From CAZTDU01 sp050248795 (GTDB lineage: Bacteria; Pseudomonadota; Gammaproteobacteria; Burkholderiales; SG8-39): a stretch of DNA of 61,848 nucleotides. Every line of letters begins with the position of its first letter. The first letter of the stretch is position 1. The position numbers and the translations under genes are program-made. The notes beneath the pieces are model-generated. The model saw only the letters and a program-made list of their open reading frames with translations. It was not told where the DNA came from and ran no database searches. This document shows positions 18,197 to 26,929 of the stretch, piece by piece. The DNA lies in the NCBI GenBank assembly GCA_050248795.1, contig JBFWRS010000020.1, positions 1-61,848 on the forward strand, read 5' to 3'.

Positions 18197-20563
18197 TTGA
18201 AGTACGTCGGGCAGCGCATTCCACGCCGCGAAGACGCGCGGCTGCTGCAGGGCCGGGGCCAGTACGTCGCGGACATGGTGCTGCCGCAAATGCTCCACGC
18301 GGTGTTCGTGCGCAGCCCGGTCGCGCATGCGCGCATACGGGCGGTATCCACCGATGCCGCGGCCGCAGCGCCGGGCGTGGTGCGCGTGGTCACCGGCGCC
18401 GACCTGGAGAAGCTGCTGCCGCCGGTGCCCGACAACCAGTTGCCGCTGCCATCGAAGTGGAAGGCGGCGATCCCGCACCGGATCCTGAATCCACAACAGT
18501 CCTTGCTGTGCACCGACAAGGCACGCCATGTCGGCGAAGCGGTGGCTGTGGTACTCGCCGAGACCCGCGTGGCCGCAGAGGATGCCGCCGAACTCGTCGA
18601 GGTCGAATACGAAACGCTGCCGGCAATCGTCGACCCCGAGCAGGCGTTGCGCGAGGGTTCGCCGCTCGTGCACGAGAATCTGAAGACGAACGAAATCGGC
18701 TGGTTCAAGGTCAGCAAGGGCGACGTGGACAAGGCGCTCGCCGCCGCGCCGCGCAGGATCAAGCGCAGGTTCTCCCACCACCGCTATGCCGCGATGCCGA
18801 TCGAATGCCGCGGCGTGCTGGCGGTGCATGACGAGCGCACAGACACGCACACGGTCTGGTCGTCTACCCAGGTGGTGCACTGGGTGCAGCGCGAGATCGC
18901 GATGACGCTGCAGGTGCCGGTCGCGCGCGTGCGCGTGATCGCCCCGGACGTGGGCGGCGGCTTCGGCGTGAAGGGACACGTCTACCCCGAGGAGATGCTG
19001 CTGCCGGCGCTCGCCAGGATGGTCGGCCGCCCGGTGAAGTGGATCGAGACGCGCAGCGAGCACATGCTGTCGGCCTGCCACTCGCGCGACCAGCACCACG
19101 AGGCCGAGATCGGCTTCGACGACCAGGGCCGCATCCTTGCGCTGCGCGACGCCTACGTGGTCGACTGCGGCGCTTGGAACCCGCTGGGCGTCGCGGTGGT
19201 ATACAACACCGCGGCGCACATGCAGGGTCCCTACAGGATCGAGCACTACGCCTCCGAGGCGCGCGTGGCCGCGACCAACAAGGTGCCGAACGCGCCGTAC
19301 CGCGGCGCGGGGCGTCCCGAAGCCGTGCAGGTGATGGAGCGACTGATGGACCTGGTGGCGCGCGAACTCGGCCTCGAGCCGGCCGAAGTGCGCCGCCGCA
19401 ACATGATCACCCGCGAGCAGATGCCCTACACGCTCGGCATCCCGTATCGCGACGGCGAGCCGATCATCTACGACAGCGGCGACTACCCCGCCGCGCTGGC
19501 ACAGGCGCTGGGGGCGATCGGCGGCCTCGAGGCGTTCCGCAAGCGCCAGGCCGAAGCGCGCGCCGCCGGCCGCTACATCGGGCTGGGACTGGGCTGCTAC
19601 ACCGAGGGCACCGGCGTGGGCTCGTTCGAGGGCGCCACGGTGCGCATCGACCCGACAGGCAAGATATACGTGTCTTCCGGAGCCTGCCCGCATGGCCAGG
19701 GCATGGAGACGATATTCGCGCAGGTCGCGGCCGACGCCTGGGGAGTCTCGCCGGACAGCGTGGTCACCGCGTTCGGTGATACCGCGTCCATCCCGATGGG
19801 GGTCGGCACCGTGGCCAGTCGCACCACGGTGACGGTGACCGGCGCCATTCACCATGCCAGCATGCGGCTGCGTGACAAGGTGTTCGCGGTGGCCGCGCAC
19901 CAGCTCGAGTGCGCGGTGGCGGACCTGGAACTGCGCGACGGCCACGTCGGCGTGATCGGCGTGCCGGGCGCGCAGCTCTCGCTCGCGCAGGTCGCCGCGG
20001 CGGCGCGCCCGGGCTGGGACAGCGGTCGCCCGCCGGGCATGGACCCGGGGCTCGAGGAAACATTCTATTTCGAGCCCTCGACGGTCACCTGGGCCTATGC
20101 CACGCACGCGGCGGTGGTCGAGGTGGACATCGAGACCGGGCGGCTGTCGATCGAGCAGTACGTCGTCGCGCACGATTGCGGCGTGATGGTGAACCCGATG
20201 CTGGTCGACGCGCAGGTGACCGGCGGGGTCATGCAGGGCGTGGGCGGTGCCACCTTCGAGGCCATCGGCTACGACCAGGAAGGCCAGCTTCGCACCGGCT
20301 CGTTCATGGACTACATGATGCCGGTCGCCACCGATGCGCCGCCGCTTACCCTGCTGCACCAGGAGATCCCGTCGCCGCTCAATCCGCTGGGGGTCAAGGG
20401 CATCGGCGAGGCCGGCGCCATCTCGCCGCCGGTGGCCATCGCCAACGCGGTGTGCGATGCTCTGTCCCATCTGGGCATCGAGCTGAACGAAACGCCGGTC
20501 AGCCCGGAGAAATTGCTGTGGCAGGTTCTTTCCAGTCAACAACTCACACGGAGACCAACATGA
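18197..20563 (+). CDS. Xanthine dehydrogenase/CoxL-family molybdopterin-binding large subunit
   Basis: A 788-residue molybdenum hydroxylase large subunit. It has the N-terminal a/b-hammerhead (VGQRIPRREDARLLQGRGQY), the Moco-contacting loop PDVGGGFGVKGHVYPEE, PYRGAGRPEA (form-II type loop, so probably not a true CO dehydrogenase) and the catalytic glutamate in GVKGIGEAGAISPP. TTG 18197 is chosen because GGAGG sits 7 nt upstream and the homology begins at this codon. No [2Fe-2S] or FAD subunit gene is nearby, although this family normally works as a three-subunit enzyme. Its stop overlaps the TRAP receptor start by ATGA, linking the oxidation to uptake of the same compound. Confidence 0.93.
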   Translation: MKYVGQRIPRREDARLLQGRGQYVADMVLPQMLHAVFVRSPVAHARIRAVSTDAAAAAPGVVRVVTGADLEKLLPPVPDNQLPLPSKWKAAIPHRILNPQQSLLCTDKARHVGEAVAVVLAETRVAAEDAAELVEVEYETLPAIVDPEQALREGSPLVHENLKTNEIGWFKVSKGDVDKALAAAPRRIKRRFSHHRYAAMPIECRGVLAVHDERTDTHTVWSSTQVVHWVQREIAMTLQVPVARVRVIAPDVGGGFGVKGHVYPEEMLLPALARMVGRPVKWIETRSEHMLSACHSRDQHHEAEIGFDDQGRILALRDAYVVDCGAWNPLGVAVVYNTAAHMQGPYRIEHYASEARVAATNKVPNAPYRGAGRPEAVQVMERLMDLVARELGLEPAEVRRRNMITREQMPYTLGIPYRDGEPIIYDSGDYPAALAQALGAIGGLEAFRKRQAEARAAGRYIGLGLGCYTEGTGVGSFEGATVRIDPTGKIYVSSGACPHGQGMETIFAQVAADAWGVSPDSVVTAFGDTASIPMGVGTVASRTTVTVTGAIHHASMRLRDKVFAVAAHQLECAVADLELRDGHVGVIGVPGAQLSLAQVAAAARPGWDSGRPPGMDPGLEETFYFEPSTVTWAYATHAAVVEVDIETGRLSIEQYVVAHDCGVMVNPMLVDAQVTGGVMQGVGGATFEAIGYDQEGQLRTGSFMDYMMPVATDAPPLTLLHQEIPSPLNPLGVKGIGEAGAISPPVAIANAVCDALSHLGIELNETPVSPEKLLWQVLSSQQLTRRPT

Positions 20564-21630
20564 GGTTCAGTACACGCACCGGAATCGCCGCGCTCGCCCT
20601 GGTTTGCTCGGTCTTTGCATTGCCCTCGGCACAGGCGCAGTCCAAGTCGACCACGCTGAGCTTCAACTGGGAAGGCGCCTACGGCCGCCAGAACGTGCTC
20701 GTCTGGCCGTTCCGTCCGGGCGGCCGCTTCGAGCAGCTCGTCAACCAGCACACCGGCGGCACGGTGAAGCTCGACAACAAGGAGAAGCTCTTCAGCATCA
20801 TGGATTCCGCCCTCGCGGTCGGCGACGGCCGCGTGCAGATGGGCACGCAGTCCATTCCGGCGGCCTCCGGCACCTATCCGCTGTTCGACTTCGGCGGCCT
20901 GCCCGGGCTGTTCTCCGCGATGCCCGAGGGCGCGACAGAGTATGCCGAGGCGATCCTCGACCCGAAGATGATGGCCACGATGGACAAGTTCACCGAGAAG
21001 GCCGGCTTCAAGGTGCTGGGCTCGGCGATCAGCCTGGCGAACAACGCGCTGTGGGGCAACAAGGCGGTCCGTACCGTCGCGGACTTCCGCGGCGTGAAGA
21101 TGCGCGCTTCGGGCCGCACCCAGACCGCGGCGCTGCGCGCGCTGGGCGGCAGCCCGGTGACGCTGTCGATGGCCGAGATCGAGGAGGCGCTCGGCCGCGG
21201 CACCGTGGACGCGATCACCACCAGCAAGAGCTTCGGTGCCGAGCGTGGCCTGTTCCCGATGGCCAAGTTCGTGTCCATCTGGCCGGTGACGCCCATCTTC
21301 CCGCAGTTCATCCTGATCAACAAAAAGGCCTGGGACGGGCTCGACCAGCGCCAGAAGGACGGCCTGCTGCGCGCCGCCGCGCAGCTGACGCGCGAGATGC
21401 CGATGCCGCTGGAACAGATGGAGTTCACCTACAACCTGTGGATCCGCAGCTCCAAGACCGAGATGGTGGTTCCTTCTGATGCCGAGGTGAGCAAGGCGAT
21501 GGGCATGATGCAGCCGGTGTACAAGGACTGGATGGAGTCGGCCGGTCCGCTCGCCAAGGAAGTGCTGTCGATCGCCGCGAAGCACGCCAAGGGTCCGTCG
21601 GTAGGCATCATCCGCGACATGGCGAAGTAG
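20560..21630 (+). CDS. TRAP transporter substrate-binding protein (DctP family)
   Basis: A 356-residue periplasmic receptor with a clear signal peptide (GIAALALVCSVFALPSAQAQ). The central block VRTVADFRGVKMRASGRTQT and the following TAALRALGGSPVTLSMAEI are typical of DctP-type proteins, including the conserved Arg that binds a carboxylate. The start codon lies inside the stop of the molybdenum hydroxylase (ATGA). With the next two genes it forms a complete tripartite importer. The ligand is probably an organic acid, not identifiable here. Confidence 0.93.
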   Translation: MRFSTRTGIAALALVCSVFALPSAQAQSKSTTLSFNWEGAYGRQNVLVWPFRPGGRFEQLVNQHTGGTVKLDNKEKLFSIMDSALAVGDGRVQMGTQSIPAASGTYPLFDFGGLPGLFSAMPEGATEYAEAILDPKMMATMDKFTEKAGFKVLGSAISLANNALWGNKAVRTVADFRGVKMRASGRTQTAALRALGGSPVTLSMAEIEEALGRGTVDAITTSKSFGAERGLFPMAKFVSIWPVTPIFPQFILINKKAWDGLDQRQKDGLLRAAAQLTREMPMPLEQMEFTYNLWIRSSKTEMVVPSDAEVSKAMGMMQPVYKDWMESAGPLAKEVLSIAAKHAKGPSVGIIRDMAK

Positions 21631-21653
21631 CCGCCTCGGCGCAGGCGGAAGCG

Positions 21654-22178
21654 ATGGGCGCGATCGTCCGCTTCCTCGACCGGCTTGCGTACGCGACCGG
21701 ATGGCTGGCAGCCCTGGTGCTGCTGGCCATCATGTCGCTGTCCATGGTCGAGGTGATCTCGCGCTATGTGCTGCAGAACCCGCTGATCCTCAGCGACGAG
21801 ATGGGCGGCTACGCGATGGTGGCGGTGGGTTTCCTCGGCCTTGCCTTCTGTGCCCGCGATCGTAGCCATATCCGCATCAGCTTCGTCGTCGAGCGCTGTC
21901 CGACGCTCGTGGCCAGCTGGGCCCGGCTCGCGACGCTGCTGCTCGGCCTGGTTTTCGTGTGTGTCGTCGCCTGGGTGTGCTGGGACTTCATCGGCGATTC
22001 CTTCCGCCGCGACATGCGCTCCAACTCGCTGCTGCGCACGCCGCTCGTCTGGCCGCAGATGGCGATCTCGATCGGTTTCACCTTGTATGCCCTGGTGCTG
22101 CTGGGGCAGTTCCTCGAGGCGCTCTTGGACCTGAGGAACGGCCGCGCCGTCGACCGGTTCGGGAGCAAGGACTTCTAG
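21654..22178 (+). CDS. TRAP transporter small permease (DctQ type)
   Basis: A 174-residue protein with four hydrophobic helices. RYVLQNPLILSDEMGGYAMV and the preceding SLSMVEVIS form the conserved DctQ region. It forms the membrane complex with the large permease that starts directly after its stop codon. Confidence 0.93.
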   Translation: MGAIVRFLDRLAYATGWLAALVLLAIMSLSMVEVISRYVLQNPLILSDEMGGYAMVAVGFLGLAFCARDRSHIRISFVVERCPTLVASWARLATLLLGLVFVCVVAWVCWDFIGDSFRRDMRSNSLLRTPLVWPQMAISIGFTLYALVLLGQFLEALLDLRNGRAVDRFGSKDF

Positions 22179-23474
22179 GTGTCGCCAGAGTGGATGACCG
22201 TCCTCCTGATGGGAGGGCTGCTCGTGCTGCTCGCCCTGGGCGCCGAGATCGGCATCGCCATGGGGGTGATCGCTGCGCTCGGCCTGGTGTTCGCGGTGGA
22301 CAAGCCCCTCGTGCAGATGGCATGGACCGCGTGGGAGTCGCTGAACTCGTTCACGCTCCTGGCGATGCCCTTGTTCATCTTCATGGGCGCGGTGTTCTCC
22401 GGCAGCGGCGCGATCCATCTGCTCTTTCGGGCGCTGGACAAATGGCTGGGCTGGCTGTCCGGGGGCCTCGCCTCGGTGGTGATCGCCTCCAACGGCGTGT
22501 TCGGCGCGATCTCGGGCTCGAGCGTGGCCGCTGCCGCCACCTTCAGCATGATCGCGTATCCGGAAATGGAGAAGCGCCGCTACGACCCGAAGCTCTCGCT
22601 CGGTGCGATCGCGGTCGGCGGCACGCTTAGCGTACTGGTGCCGCCCAGCCTGATCCTGATCGTCTACGGTTCCTGGGAGGGCGTGTCGGTGGCGCGCCTG
22701 TTCGCCGCCGCGATGATTCCGGGCATCCTGCTGATGCTGATGCTGATGCTGACCGTCTACGTGATGGTCAAGCTCAACCCGGCGATCGCGCCGCGCTCGG
22801 CCCCGGCCTCCTGGAAGGAGCGTTTCGACGCGCTGAAGGACATGCTGCCCTGGCTGGTGGTGATCGTCATCGTCATGGGCTCGATCTTCGGCGGCCTGAT
22901 GACGCCCACCGAGGCTTCCGCGCTCGGCGCCTTCATGGCGGTCGGCATCGCCGGCTACTACGGCAAGCTCAGCTACGCGATGCTGCGCGACGCCGCGATG
23001 ACCGCGGTGAAGGTCACCGCGATGATCGCGTTCATCATCTTTGCCGCCCGGTTGCTGTCCTTCGTGTTCCAGGACCTGGGCGCCACGGCGAAGATCTCCT
23101 CGGCGGTGCTCGGACTGGACCTCGGCAAGTACGGCACCATGCTGCTGGTCGTGCTGCTGTATCTGGTGCTGGGCATGTTCTTCGATTCGTTCGCGATGAT
23201 GCTGCTGACGCTTTCGTTCGTGATGCCGGTGATCCTGAAGCTCGGCTACGACCCGATCTGGTGGGGCGTGACCTTCGTGCTGCTGGCCGAGATCGGCCTG
23301 GTTACGCCGCCCTTCGGCCTGAACCTGTTTACCATCCACGGCGTGCTGCCCAAGTTCTCGGTGATGTACGTCGCCCGTGCCTCGCTGCCGTTCCTTGCCG
23401 TGATGCTGTCGATGGTGGCGATCCTGATCGTCTATCCTGACCTGGCATTGTGGCTGCCGAGGTTGCTGTATTGA
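22179..23474 (+). CDS. TRAP transporter large permease (DctM type)
   Basis: A 431-residue ion-coupled permease with about 12 membrane segments. GSSVAAAATFSMIAYPEMEK, GTLSVLVPPSLILIVYGSWE and GLVTPPFGLNLFTIHGVLP are the conserved DctM motifs. The GTG start abuts the stop codon of the small permease, so the two are coupled. Confidence 0.95.
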   Translation: MSPEWMTVLLMGGLLVLLALGAEIGIAMGVIAALGLVFAVDKPLVQMAWTAWESLNSFTLLAMPLFIFMGAVFSGSGAIHLLFRALDKWLGWLSGGLASVVIASNGVFGAISGSSVAAAATFSMIAYPEMEKRRYDPKLSLGAIAVGGTLSVLVPPSLILIVYGSWEGVSVARLFAAAMIPGILLMLMLMLTVYVMVKLNPAIAPRSAPASWKERFDALKDMLPWLVVIVIVMGSIFGGLMTPTEASALGAFMAVGIAGYYGKLSYAMLRDAAMTAVKVTAMIAFIIFAARLLSFVFQDLGATAKISSAVLGLDLGKYGTMLLVVLLYLVLGMFFDSFAMMLLTLSFVMPVILKLGYDPIWWGVTFVLLAEIGLVTPPFGLNLFTIHGVLPKFSVMYVARASLPFLAVMLSMVAILIVYPDLALWLPRLLY

Positions 23475-23528
23475 GCTGCGCGTACCGGATCACCGCGGCG
23501 AACGCGCATTCAGGCAAAGGAGTCTGAC

Positions 23529-24905
23529 ATGGCCATACACGTGCAGTGCGGCGCGCTGTTCACCGGCAACGAGGACGCTGCGCGCGCGTCCCAGACCCTG
23601 GTCGCGGACGACGCCGGGCGCATTGCGTACGCCGGCCCGACCAGCGCCGCGCCGGTGCCCGCCAGGGGCGACCGGGTTCTCGACTACAGCCGGTTCTTCG
23701 TCATGCCCGGGCTGCACGACGTGCACACGCACCTGGCCTACGGCAACGCGAAGACCGAGGAGGACATCGACCTCTACCAGCCGATGGAATTCCGCGCCAT
23801 CCGCGGCCTGTTCTTCGCGCAGAAATGCCTCGCGGCTGGCTACACGTCGATCTGCGCGCCAGGCGACGCCGGCCAGATCAGCCTGTCGGTGAGGAACGCC
23901 ATCAACTTTGGCCTGTTCGACGGCCCGCGCGTCACCGCGGCGGGCCGCTACCTGACCACCCGCCAGGGTCTTACCGACTGGTACCCGACCTGGATCGGCG
24001 TGCCGGACACCTCGATCGGGCGCCTGGTGACCAGCAAGGACGAGGCGGTCGAGGAGATCCGCGTGCAGGCGAAGAACGGCGTGGACTGCATCAAGCTGGC
24101 GCTTGACGGGGTGCAACGACGCCCGGACGGCGAGTACATCGCCGCGTTCACGCAGGAGGAAACCAGCGTCATGGTGACCGAGGCGCACCGCCTGGGCCGC
24201 AAGGTAGTGGCGCATGCGCGCGGCCGAGAGGCCACGCTGTACGCGGCGCGGGCTGGCGTGGACCTGATCTTCCACGCCTACTATCTGGACGACGCGTGCA
24301 TCGACGCGATGCTGGAAAGCGGCAGCGTAATCGGCCCGACGATGACCTTCCCGCGGAACATCGTCGACTTCACGCGCCCGACCGAACCGGCATACCTGAA
24401 GGGGCGCATCGGCGCAGTGCAACGCGAGTACGAGGACGCCTGCGCCAACCTGAGGAAGGCGCGCGAGGCGGGCATACCGATGATGACCGGCACCGATTCT
24501 GGCTTCGCGGTCACCCCGTATGGCGAGTGGCACGCGCGCGAGATCGAGATCTTCGTCAACGATCTCGGCTTCACGCCGGCGCAGGCGCTGCGCGCGGCGA
24601 CCTCGGTCACCGCCGGCTTCATGGCGAACGGCGAGTCGCTGGGTGTGCTCGAGCCCGGCCGCCATGCCGACTTCATCGCCGTGGATGGCTCGCCGCTGGA
24701 CGACGTCGCGATCCTGCAGGACAAGAGCCGGATCTGCCATGTGCACATCGGCGGGCGCAGGATCGAGGTGCCTGCGCGCGGCTACGACCCCCGCCAGGTC
24801 ACGGACCAGGCATGGACCAACTGGAACGACCTGTACACGCAGCAGCGCGTGGCGGAGCTGGGCATCCAGCCCGACCGCCGGCTGGTTGTCCGAGCGGCTT
24901 CCTAG
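23529..24905 (+). CDS. Metal-dependent amidohydrolase (imidazolonepropionase-like)
   Basis: A 458-residue TIM-barrel amidohydrolase. The first metal motif is in GLHDVHTHLAYG, later ligands in VVAHARGREATLYAARAGVD and DLIFHAYYLDD, and the final Asp in MMTGTDSGFAV; a carbamylated or metal-bridging Lys is likely in VDCIKLALDGVQ. AAGGAG lies 7 nt before the ATG. Such enzymes open cyclic amides or cleave amide/peptide-like bonds. It follows the TRAP genes by 54 bp and probably acts on the imported compound. Confidence 0.88.
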   Translation: MAIHVQCGALFTGNEDAARASQTLVADDAGRIAYAGPTSAAPVPARGDRVLDYSRFFVMPGLHDVHTHLAYGNAKTEEDIDLYQPMEFRAIRGLFFAQKCLAAGYTSICAPGDAGQISLSVRNAINFGLFDGPRVTAAGRYLTTRQGLTDWYPTWIGVPDTSIGRLVTSKDEAVEEIRVQAKNGVDCIKLALDGVQRRPDGEYIAAFTQEETSVMVTEAHRLGRKVVAHARGREATLYAARAGVDLIFHAYYLDDACIDAMLESGSVIGPTMTFPRNIVDFTRPTEPAYLKGRIGAVQREYEDACANLRKAREAGIPMMTGTDSGFAVTPYGEWHAREIEIFVNDLGFTPAQALRAATSVTAGFMANGESLGVLEPGRHADFIAVDGSPLDDVAILQDKSRICHVHIGGRRIEVPARGYDPRQVTDQAWTNWNDLYTQQRVAELGIQPDRRLVVRAAS

Positions 24906-24914
24906 GACGCCGCT

Positions 24915-25580
24915 TCAGGCCTGGTAGACGATCACGCCCATCGGCGTGGGCTTCCAGCCGTTGCAGGGGTTGCGTTCCTGCGGGCAGTTGGAGATGCCGA
25001 CCACCAGGTCCATCTCGGCGCGCAGGTCGTAGTAGTCGCCCGGCACGCTGGTCGGCTCGCGGATCTCCATGTTCCCCTGCGCGTCCACCTCCACCCGCAT
25101 GAACGGCACGAAGGCGTTCGGGATCGTTCGCGCATTGAAGCCCCAGTCCTTCAGCGCCATGGCGAAGTTGTCGCGGCAGTTGCGCGTGCAGGCCACGCCG
25201 TAGCGGATGCGGTTCACTTCCTCGCTGCACATCGGCCCGTAGGAGTAACTCACCTCGTTGGAATATCCGGTGATGGTCATCATCGGGTTGGCGAGCACCG
25301 AGTACAGTACGTTGCCCTTCACGAGCTCGCGCCGCTTGTTGACGAGCAGCGTGTTGCCCATGTTCAGCTCTTCGGTGAGGTCGTGTGCGTTGAAGCACAC
25401 CACGTCCGGCACCTGCTTGCCTTCCATGTCGACGAAGCGCAGCGTCTGTCCCGTCGTCATCGTCAGGCTGGCATATTCCTTCGCCGGGATGACGAACTCG
25501 CTCACGATCCTTCCCGGCACCGGGTGCTTGTGGAGGATCTCGCGTTCCTTTGCTTCCCTGGCAAGCAGTTGCTGGCTCAT
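24915..25580 (-). CDS. DUF1989 / urea carboxylase-associated family protein
   Basis: A 221-residue protein of the DUF1989 family, often found with urea or allophanate degradation genes. Characteristic segments are VPDVVCFNAHDLTEELNMGN, YGVACTRNCRDNFAMALKDW and VVGISNCPQERNPCNGW, with conserved cysteines and histidines that suggest a metal site. The start is the ATG at 25580, preceded by a strong AAGGAGG; the longer open frame upstream has no family sequence. It converges on the amidohydrolase with 9 bp between the stops. The molecular function is not established. Confidence 0.87.
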   Translation of the reverse strand: MSQQLLAREAKEREILHKHPVPGRIVSEFVIPAKEYASLTMTTGQTLRFVDMEGKQVPDVVCFNAHDLTEELNMGNTLLVNKRRELVKGNVLYSVLANPMMTITGYSNEVSYSYGPMCSEEVNRIRYGVACTRNCRDNFAMALKDWGFNARTIPNAFVPFMRVEVDAQGNMEIREPTSVPGDYYDLRAEMDLVVGISNCPQERNPCNGWKPTPMGVIVYQA

Positions 25581-25661
25581 GTTCGATGCGCCTCCTTTCG
25601 CGGCGAGTGTACGACGTCGCGGGCAAGGCGCAGCGAAACGCGCCCGCGCGTTCCCCGCCGC

Positions 25662-25667
25662 TATACT
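25662..25667 (+). promoter_or_regulatory. Possible -10 element in a divergent intergenic region
   Basis: TATACT lies 22 bp before the CoA-transferase start, in the 108-bp gap between divergent genes. I see no good -35 at the right distance, so this is weak. Confidence 0.3.
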
Positions 25668-25688
25668 CCGCCGGCACTGAACTGACCG

Positions 25689-26921
25689 ATGCCGCAGACG
25701 CCCCCCGAACCGCAGGACCACGTCGCCCTCGCCGGCCTGAAGGTGCTCGATTGCGCCACCTTCATCGCCGGTCCCTACTGCGCGACCTTCCTCGCCGAGT
25801 TCGGCGCCGAAGTGGTCAAGGTCGAGCAGCCGGGCAGCGGCGATCCTACGCGCAGATTCGGCACGCCTACTCCCTGCGGCGATTCCCTGGTCTGGCTGTC
25901 CGAGGCGCGCAACAAGAGGTCGATCACCATCGACCTGAAGAATCCGCAGGGCGCCGCGCTGCTGCGGCAGCTCGCGGCAAAGGCGGACGTGCTGATCGAG
26001 AACTTCCGCCCGGGCACGCTGGAGCGCTGGGGCCTGGGCTGGGAAGCGCTGAAGCAGGCCAACCCGCGCCTGGTCATGGTCCGCATCTCCGCGTATGGGC
26101 AGACCGGGCCCTCGAGCCGGCTGCCAGGATTCGGTCGCATTGCCAATGCCTTCGGCGGGCTGTCCTTCCTCGCCGGCGAGCCCGGCCGCCCGCCGGTGAC
26201 GCCCGGGTCGGCTACGCTGCCCGATTACCTGTCCGGCATGTACGGCGCGCTCGGGGCGCTTGCCGCGCTACGCGCCCGCGATTCGAACGGCGAAGGGCAG
26301 GTCGTGGACGTCGGCCTGTACGAATCGGTATTCCGTATCCTCGACGAACTCGCACCGGCCTACCACTACGGCGGCTTCGTGCGCCAGCGCATGGGCGCGG
26401 GTACGGTGAACGCGGTGCCGCACAGCCACTATCCAACATCGGACGGCCGCTGGGTCGCCATCGCCTGCACCAGCGACAAGATCTTCGCCCGGCTGGCGAC
26501 GCTGATGGGCATGCCGGAGGTCGCGCAAGGCGGTCGCTGGGGCAGCATCGCGCAGCGCGAAGCCGAGCGCGAAGCGGTGGATGGCGCCGTTGCCGCCTGG
26601 ACAGGGGCGCGCACGCGCGAAGAGGTGCTCGCGCGATGCAACGCCGCCGAGGTTCCCTGCGGCCCGGTGTATTCGGTTGCCGAGATCTTCGACGACCCGC
26701 AGTATCGCGCCCGCGGCAACATCGCCTGGGTGCCCGAACCGCGCCTGCCGGACGTCGGCGCACTGGCGGTGCCGAACGTGGTGCCGCGCCTCAGCGCGAC
26801 GCCGGGCCGCATCGAGTCCCTGGGCCCGCCGCTTGGCGCGCACACCGAGGCGGTGCTGCATGAATGGCTGGGAGTGAGCGCGGCGGACATCGCAGCGCTG
26901 CGCGCCGCCGGCGCAATCTAG
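25689..26921 (+). CDS. Class-III (CaiB/BaiF) CoA transferase
   Basis: A 410-residue family-III CoA transferase that moves CoA between organic acids. The N-terminal LKVLDCATFIAGPYCATFLA, LAEFGAEVVKVEQPGSGDPT and NKRSITIDLKNPQG are classical, and the catalytic aspartate is in ATLPDYLSGMYGALGAL. The length is typical. It probably activates an acid for CoA-linked degradation; its substrate is not predictable. It converges on the selenoprotein operon with only 8 bp between the stops. Confidence 0.93.
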   Translation: MPQTPPEPQDHVALAGLKVLDCATFIAGPYCATFLAEFGAEVVKVEQPGSGDPTRRFGTPTPCGDSLVWLSEARNKRSITIDLKNPQGAALLRQLAAKADVLIENFRPGTLERWGLGWEALKQANPRLVMVRISAYGQTGPSSRLPGFGRIANAFGGLSFLAGEPGRPPVTPGSATLPDYLSGMYGALGALAALRARDSNGEGQVVDVGLYESVFRILDELAPAYHYGGFVRQRMGAGTVNAVPHSHYPTSDGRWVAIACTSDKIFARLATLMGMPEVAQGGRWGSIAQREAEREAVDGAVAAWTGARTREEVLARCNAAEVPCGPVYSVAEIFDDPQYRARGNIAWVPEPRLPDVGALAVPNVVPRLSATPGRIESLGPPLGAHTEAVLHEWLGVSAADIAALRAAGAI

Positions 26922-26929
26922 GCGCGCCT

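Noticed and set aside
18125..20542. An 805-residue minus-strand frame opposite the molybdenum hydroxylase
   Set aside because: Antisense shadow; the plus-strand product has complete Moco motifs.
18197..20563. Carbon monoxide dehydrogenase (CoxL, form I)
   Set aside because: The active-site loop reads PYRGAGR rather than the Cys-containing AYxCSFR loop of form I, and no coxM or coxS gene is present.
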